Part shown: one piece after another, positions 7,499 through 10,955 of the stretch
Layout: each line of letters opens with the position of its first letter
How positions within the stretch are numbered: the first letter of the stretch is position 1
Origin: Methylophilaceae bacterium
GTDB lineage: Bacteria; Pseudomonadota; Gammaproteobacteria; Burkholderiales; Methylophilaceae
DNA: 10,955 nucleotides
Assembly: GCA_017880825.1 (NCBI GenBank)
Contig: JADGRN010000032.1
Coordinates: 1 to 10,955, forward strand
Direction: 5' to 3'
Translations under genes and position numbers: made by a program
Notes under the pieces: generated by a model
What the model saw: only the letters and a program-made list of their open reading frames with translations
Database searches by the model: none
Told to the model about the DNA's origin: nothing

Positions 7499-8683
7499 TT
7501 AACCAGCAGCCGTTAGCCCGAGCTCAAGGCTCTGACGGTAGTGCTGGTAGGCGGCCTCGTTGTCACCGCGCTTTTCCAGCATGCGGGCTAAAGAAAGATG
7601 GGCAGCGGCGCTGGGATCAAGGCCGAGACTGGCTTCCAGATAGCTTTGCGCTTTACCCCATAATTCCTGACGCACGCACATATTGCCTAGCGCCAACAAA
7701 AGTTTGGCGTCATCGTGATGTTCCTTCAGCCAGTGTTCAGCTTGCTGTAATTGTTTGAGCGGTTCATCACTGGCGCACTCGCCCAGCAGTCCGGCCAAGT
7801 CGCTGTCCCAGCTTTTGGTCAGGCTCATTTCAACAATCTCGGCCGCAGCCTTGCCATTGCCGGCACGTAAAAAGATTTTGGCGGCAAACTGGGCGAGGCG
7901 GCTATTCAGCCGGTCTTCTTCCGGCATTTTTTTCCAGTAGGCGAGCAGTTCAGTGGCACGGTCTGCGCGGCGTTCCATCAAGTGCAGATGGGCTTGGCGG
8001 CGCACTTCACGTAGCTGCCAGGATTCAATGGCGTCACGTTTTTCCAGTTGCTGCAGGGTTGCCAGCACTTGCTCCCAGTTATTCAAATGTACCTGTACTT
8101 TGAGTCCCAGACGCAACGCAGGCGGATGTTTGGGCTCAATTTTATCAAGCTGCTGCAACACCTGCACTGCCTGGCTGTACTGGCGGTCATCCAGCATGAA
8201 CTCGGCTTGCATCAGCAGTCGCGCCACACTGGCCTGCGGCGCCAGACGCTCGGCTTCGGCCAGGTAGTAATCGCGGCTACCGGGTTGCCTTAACTTGTGT
8301 GAAGCCCGCGCTGCCACCAGCGCCGTCAGGCCTGCGTCTTCGCCCAGCTCCAAGGCACGGGCCGCGGCCTTTTCGGCTTTGCCGTAGCGGCCTTCAACCA
8401 GCGCATGCAAGGCTTCCAAAAGTGCTGCATGGCCTTCTTTGCGATGTTGTTCCTGCTTGTAGGCGCGAACGCTTGCAGGCAAGCGCAAGGTGTAATCTAT
8501 CAGGCGCAAGCTGGCGTGCAACAAGACAAAACCGCCTACCAGCAGCAGGACCAAAAGATTAAATGAAAGCTCCAGCCGGTAAGGCGGATGCACAATCAGC
8601 ACATAGCCGTCGTTATTGCCGGCTAGCAGCGAGATGCCGATGGCAACAGCCAGGATTAACAGCAACCAGAATAGCAGTTTCAC
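7499..8683 (-). CDS. hemY: HemY, TPR-containing inner-membrane protein of the heme operon
   Basis: Companion of heme biosynthesis in proteobacteria; its precise reaction is not established, and it is unrelated to the protoporphyrinogen oxidase called HemY in Bacillus. It has 394 residues (E. coli 398). Two transmembrane helices are at about 3-22 and 41-62, joined by the typical DGYVLIVHPPYRLELS hairpin (25-40). The rest is a long alpha-helical region with TPR-like repeats, clearest at 324-390. The start is GTG at 8683-8681, sharing its G with the hemX TAG stop (TAGTG); GGGG lies six to seven bases upstream. The stop is four bases from that of the convergent reductase. It is the last gene of hemC-hemD-hemX-hemY as far as seen here. 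Confidence 0.94.
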   Translation of the reverse strand: MKLLFWLLLILAVAIGISLLAGNNDGYVLIVHPPYRLELSFNLLVLLLVGGFVLLHASLRLIDYTLRLPASVRAYKQEQHRKEGHAALLEALHALVEGRYGKAEKAAARALELGEDAGLTALVAARASHKLRQPGSRDYYLAEAERLAPQASVARLLMQAEFMLDDRQYSQAVQVLQQLDKIEPKHPPALRLGLKVQVHLNNWEQVLATLQQLEKRDAIESWQLREVRRQAHLHLMERRADRATELLAYWKKMPEEDRLNSRLAQFAAKIFLRAGNGKAAAEIVEMSLTKSWDSDLAGLLGECASDEPLKQLQQAEHWLKEHHDDAKLLLALGNMCVRQELWGKAQSYLEASLGLDPSAAAHLSLARMLEKRGDNEAAYQHYRQSLELGLTAAG

Positions 8684-9738
8684 TACTTGCCCCGTTCCAG
8701 TGTCAGCTTGTATTTGCTCACCATGCTCAGGCTTTCGCTGATATCCGGTGTCTGGATGGTGATGCCGCTGACGGAGAGCTGCGCAAGGCTGGCCAGGACC
8801 GAATTGGTCGCAGGATCGTGCACATCAAAATGACGTTTCAACCAGGTTTCGGCGGCGCCAAGATCGGCGCGGTAGCTGGCTTCATCATGCTGCAGTAACG
8901 CGATACGCGCGGTAAGCAGATGCAGCTTGAGATTTTCGCGCAAGAAATAGGATTGCTCTGGTGGCAGTAATGGGGGCTCTGCCCGATCGGTGCGTTCGAT
9001 ACGCACCATGTGTTTCAGATCCTGCCAGACTTCCTGCGCCAATCGATGCCAGGGGCTGGAGTTCCAGTCGGGCATTGGGGCTTCACTGGTTTTTGGATGG
9101 CGCTCGCTGATCAGCGGCAGCTCGTCGATGCTCTCAGCCAAGCTTTCCAGGCGCAAACTCATGCCGACGATATCGACTGTGGGGAGTGTCTGCAAGCGCT
9201 GGATATCCTTGGCCACGGCCTTACGCAAAGGAATAATTTGCGGGCTATCCAGTTGCAGCAAGCGCGTATCGGCGGTTTGCATGGCCAGTAAAGCAGGTTT
9301 GATATTGCCCGCCAGTTGCAATTGCTGATTGGCGATGATGAGCAGCTGCTCGACTTCAGCGATCAAACGCTCTTCGCGGTTGTTGGCCAGCTCCAGATAA
9401 AGCGTTTGCAAGGCTTCCTGCTGATTGCGTGATTCCGCGAGTTTTTGTTCAAGCAAGGCAAGACGCGCGCTGAATTGCACGGTATTTTCCTCGGCGCGTT
9501 TGGCAAGCGCCGAGCTTTCATGGTTGCGGCCATCGTATTGCTCCAGGCGCTGAGTGAGCGTTTGCTCCAGCCCAGAAAAGCGGTAGCGCGTACTAAGCCA
9601 TAGCCAAGCCACCAAGCAAAGAGCAAATAGCACCAGCACCAGCGCTGTTTTTGCAAAAAATGAGGGTTTTGTTGCCCGCAGTTTTTGTGTTTGCGCTTCG
9701 ATACGTTCGTGTGCTGATATGTTGTCTTGATCGGTCAT
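8683..9738 (-). CDS. hemX: HemX, membrane-anchored coiled-coil protein of the heme operon
   Basis: Member of the HemX family found between hemD and hemY. It is often labelled 'uroporphyrinogen-III C-methyltransferase', but no SAM-binding methyltransferase motif is visible here. Its 351 residues begin with a short cytoplasmic segment, followed by one transmembrane helix (about 29-49). A charged, Gln/Leu-rich region predicted as coiled coil follows (about 55-150), then a helical periplasmic domain with a family-like motif SYFLRENLKLHLLTARIAL (266-284). The ATG at 9738 has only a poor Shine-Dalgarno; the gap from hemD is 18 bp. Its stop overlaps the hemY GTG by one base. A role as scaffold or regulator of early heme synthesis is suggested by context only. 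Confidence 0.92.
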   Translation of the reverse strand: MTDQDNISAHERIEAQTQKLRATKPSFFAKTALVLVLFALCLVAWLWLSTRYRFSGLEQTLTQRLEQYDGRNHESSALAKRAEENTVQFSARLALLEQKLAESRNQQEALQTLYLELANNREERLIAEVEQLLIIANQQLQLAGNIKPALLAMQTADTRLLQLDSPQIIPLRKAVAKDIQRLQTLPTVDIVGMSLRLESLAESIDELPLISERHPKTSEAPMPDWNSSPWHRLAQEVWQDLKHMVRIERTDRAEPPLLPPEQSYFLRENLKLHLLTARIALLQHDEASYRADLGAAETWLKRHFDVHDPATNSVLASLAQLSVSGITIQTPDISESLSMVSKYKLTLERGK

Positions 9739-9756
9739 ATTTTGCGTTGCTTAATC

Positions 9757-10527
9757 CTAGTCCAAAGCTTCAATCAGGCATTGCAGCATCGCTTCATCTC
9801 CTGGAGCTTGAGCAATGGCAACCTTCAAGCCGCGCTGATGAGGTAGTTCGGCGACACGCGCATGATTTACGCACAGCCTGACATTTTTTATCCATGCCGC
9901 TTTGCCGTCATCGGCAATATCCAGAAGATGACGCATAGCCTCGCTGCTGGTGATGACCACTGCATGCAATTGTTTATTCTGCCATAGCACGGGCAAATCG
10001 CCAGCGTCGAGCTGCGGATTCACGCGCCGATAACATTCGGCAAAATCAACCACAGCGCCGCGTGCCTTGAGCGTATCGGCCAGCACTTCGCGCCCGCCGC
10101 TGCCCCGGAAAATCATGACTTTTTTATTTGTTACGGCCCGCATTTCAGGCAATGCCAGCAGCGATTCGCTATCAAAGCGCCCTTGCGGTGTCAGCGTGTC
10201 AGTCACGCCGAATTTTGCCAGCTCCGCCGCCGTCATCGGCCCGATAGCAGCAAAGCGCAGATTTTTCGGGATGCTTCCGAGCCTGTCCAGCAGGCGCGGC
10301 ATGGCATTTTGTACAGCGTTGGAACTGATGAAAATCGCCCAGTCGTAGTGTTTTAGCTCTGCCAAAGCTTGCTCAAACGCGCTGTAGTCTGCCAGCGGAG
10401 CGATGGCAATCAACGGGAACAGGATAGGTTGGCCGCCTTCAGCCAGTATCAGCTCGCTCAGGTGGGTGGCCTGTCCGGCAGGACGGGTGATGGCAATGCC
10501 GCAACCCCTGAGCGGCTTTTCAGGCAT
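9757..10527 (-). CDS. hemD: Uroporphyrinogen-III synthase
   Basis: Cyclises hydroxymethylbilane with inversion of ring D to give uroporphyrinogen III, the precursor of heme, siroheme and cobalamin. The reading frame is open further upstream (to 10686), but that part lies over the hemC 3' end and does not look like HemD. I place the start at ATG 10527, giving 256 residues beginning MPEKPLRGCGIAITRP. Recognisable features are ITRP near the N-terminus, WAIFISSNAV, the linker-region FDSESLL, FRGSGGREVLADTLKARGA and VITSSEA. The start overlaps the end of hemC by eight bases and lacks a clear Shine-Dalgarno, so it is probably translated by coupling to hemC. HemD is poorly conserved overall, but these motifs plus position make the call firm. 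Confidence 0.95.
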   Translation of the reverse strand: MPEKPLRGCGIAITRPAGQATHLSELILAEGGQPILFPLIAIAPLADYSAFEQALAELKHYDWAIFISSNAVQNAMPRLLDRLGSIPKNLRFAAIGPMTAAELAKFGVTDTLTPQGRFDSESLLALPEMRAVTNKKVMIFRGSGGREVLADTLKARGAVVDFAECYRRVNPQLDAGDLPVLWQNKQLHAVVITSSEAMRHLLDIADDGKAAWIKNVRLCVNHARVAELPHQRGLKVAIAQAPGDEAMLQCLIEALD

Positions 10528-10955
10528 GGTCAAGCGGGCTTTGATGGTCGGCAAGTGCCGCCAGGATACGGTCAGCGCCGCGATGGATAAGCTTTTGTGC
10601 CAATGCCTGCCCCAACGCTTCGGGGTTGCTGACAGCACCATGCACCTCGTCACGCAGGATTTCGCGGCCGTCGATGCTGGCGACAAAGCCGGTCATGTGG
10701 ATTTCGTCGCCGTGGCGTTCCGCATAAGCGCCCAGCGGTATCTGGCAACTGCCCGCCAGCGCCCGGCTCATGCCGCGTTCGGCCTCGACGCAGCAGGCAC
10801 TGTCGGGGTGATTGAGGGGCGCCAAGACTACCAATAGATCCTGGCGTGCCGCGTTGATTTCAATACCCAGCGCACCTTGGCCTACAGCGGGGATGCTGTG
10901 CGCGGTAGGGATCAGCTGGCGGATACGTGCTTGCAGCCAGCACCTGGCTGAGCAG
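10520..10955 (-). CDS. hemC: Porphobilinogen deaminase / hydroxymethylbilane synthase (5' part outside window)
   Basis: Polymerises four porphobilinogens into hydroxymethylbilane. Only the C-terminal 144 or so codons lie in the window. The frame continues past 10834 to the right edge, reading IPAVGQGALGIEI and then LLVVLAPLNHPDSACCVEAE, both characteristic of HemC. The dipyrromethane-cofactor cysteine is in AGSCQIPLGAY, codon at 10745-10747. The C-terminal domain (about the last 85 residues) is complete, ending ALADHQSPLDHA. The stop overlaps hemD by eight bases. The first dozen residues at the window edge (CSARCWLQARIR) fit the expected AGLxRLxxxxRI pattern poorly except at R, L and ARIR. 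That could reflect divergence or a base error. Confidence 0.94.
   Translation of the reverse strand, partial: CSARCWLQARIRQLIPTAHSIPAVGQGALGIEINAARQDLLVVLAPLNHPDSACCVEAERGMSRALAGSCQIPLGAYAERHGDEIHMTGFVASIDGREILRDEVHGAVSNPEALGQALAQKLIHRGADRILAALADHQSPLDHA

Noticed and set aside
7520..7532. GAGC/GCTC short inverted repeat near the hemY 3' end
   Set aside because: Four-base stem inside coding sequence without a T-run; expected by chance.
7953..8898. Several plus-strand frames opposite hemY and hemX
   Set aside because: Arg/Ser/Cys-rich translations typical of antisense frames in GC-rich genes; no domains recognised.
10528..10686. Upstream extension of the hemD frame by 53 codons
   Set aside because: The added residues do not resemble HemD and lie entirely over the conserved C-terminal part of hemC; the ATG at 10527 gives the normal length.

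Overview
The window looks like an ordinary stretch of a betaproteobacterial chromosome with moderate GC content. I infer betaproteobacteria, possibly Nitrosomonadales (for example Gallionellaceae), from protein resemblance and gene order: hemC-hemD-hemX-hemY, an aroQ-accB-accC-prmA run, dsbD with a TlpA-type redoxin, and a ferredoxin-reductase of the kind usually labelled 'CDP-6-deoxy-delta-3,4-glucoseen reductase'. No mobile element, phage gene, CRISPR array, tRNA, rRNA or defence gene was seen. The genome-level assignment is tentative.

Layout. Positions 1-5988 are read on the minus strand and transcribed right to left: cutA, dsbD, a TlpA/ResA-type thioredoxin, then after a 117-bp gap aroQ, accB, accC and prmA (prmA runs off the left edge). 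These genes are packed very tightly. dsbD and the redoxin overlap by 25 bp, accC and prmA share one base, and the stop codon of aroQ lies inside the Shine-Dalgarno of accB. fxsA (5987-6379) and a 2Fe-2S/FAD/NAD(P)H reductase (6457-7494) are the only plus-strand genes. The start codons of cutA and fxsA overlap within one CATG. The reductase ends 4 bp from the end of hemY. From 7499 to the right edge the minus strand carries hemC (partial), hemD, hemX and hemY, again overlapping or nearly so.

How the genes work together. HemC and HemD make uroporphyrinogen III in the cytoplasm, and HemX and HemY are membrane-anchored companions of heme biosynthesis. DsbD carries electrons from cytoplasmic thioredoxin across the inner membrane, and the anchored redoxin is its likely periplasmic acceptor. 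AccB and AccC are the biotin carrier and biotin carboxylase of acetyl-CoA carboxylase, AroQ is a shikimate-pathway step, and PrmA methylates ribosomal protein L11. CutA is a small trimeric protein linked to divalent-cation tolerance, and FxsA is an inner-membrane protein.

I do not see a new multi-gene system here. The points worth a second look are small: the overlapping divergent starts, a Met/His-rich decapeptide duplication in the AccB linker, a two-cysteine tail on DsbD inside the overlap with the next gene, a reductase whose usual name does not fit its context, and a poorly matching stretch of hemC at the right edge.
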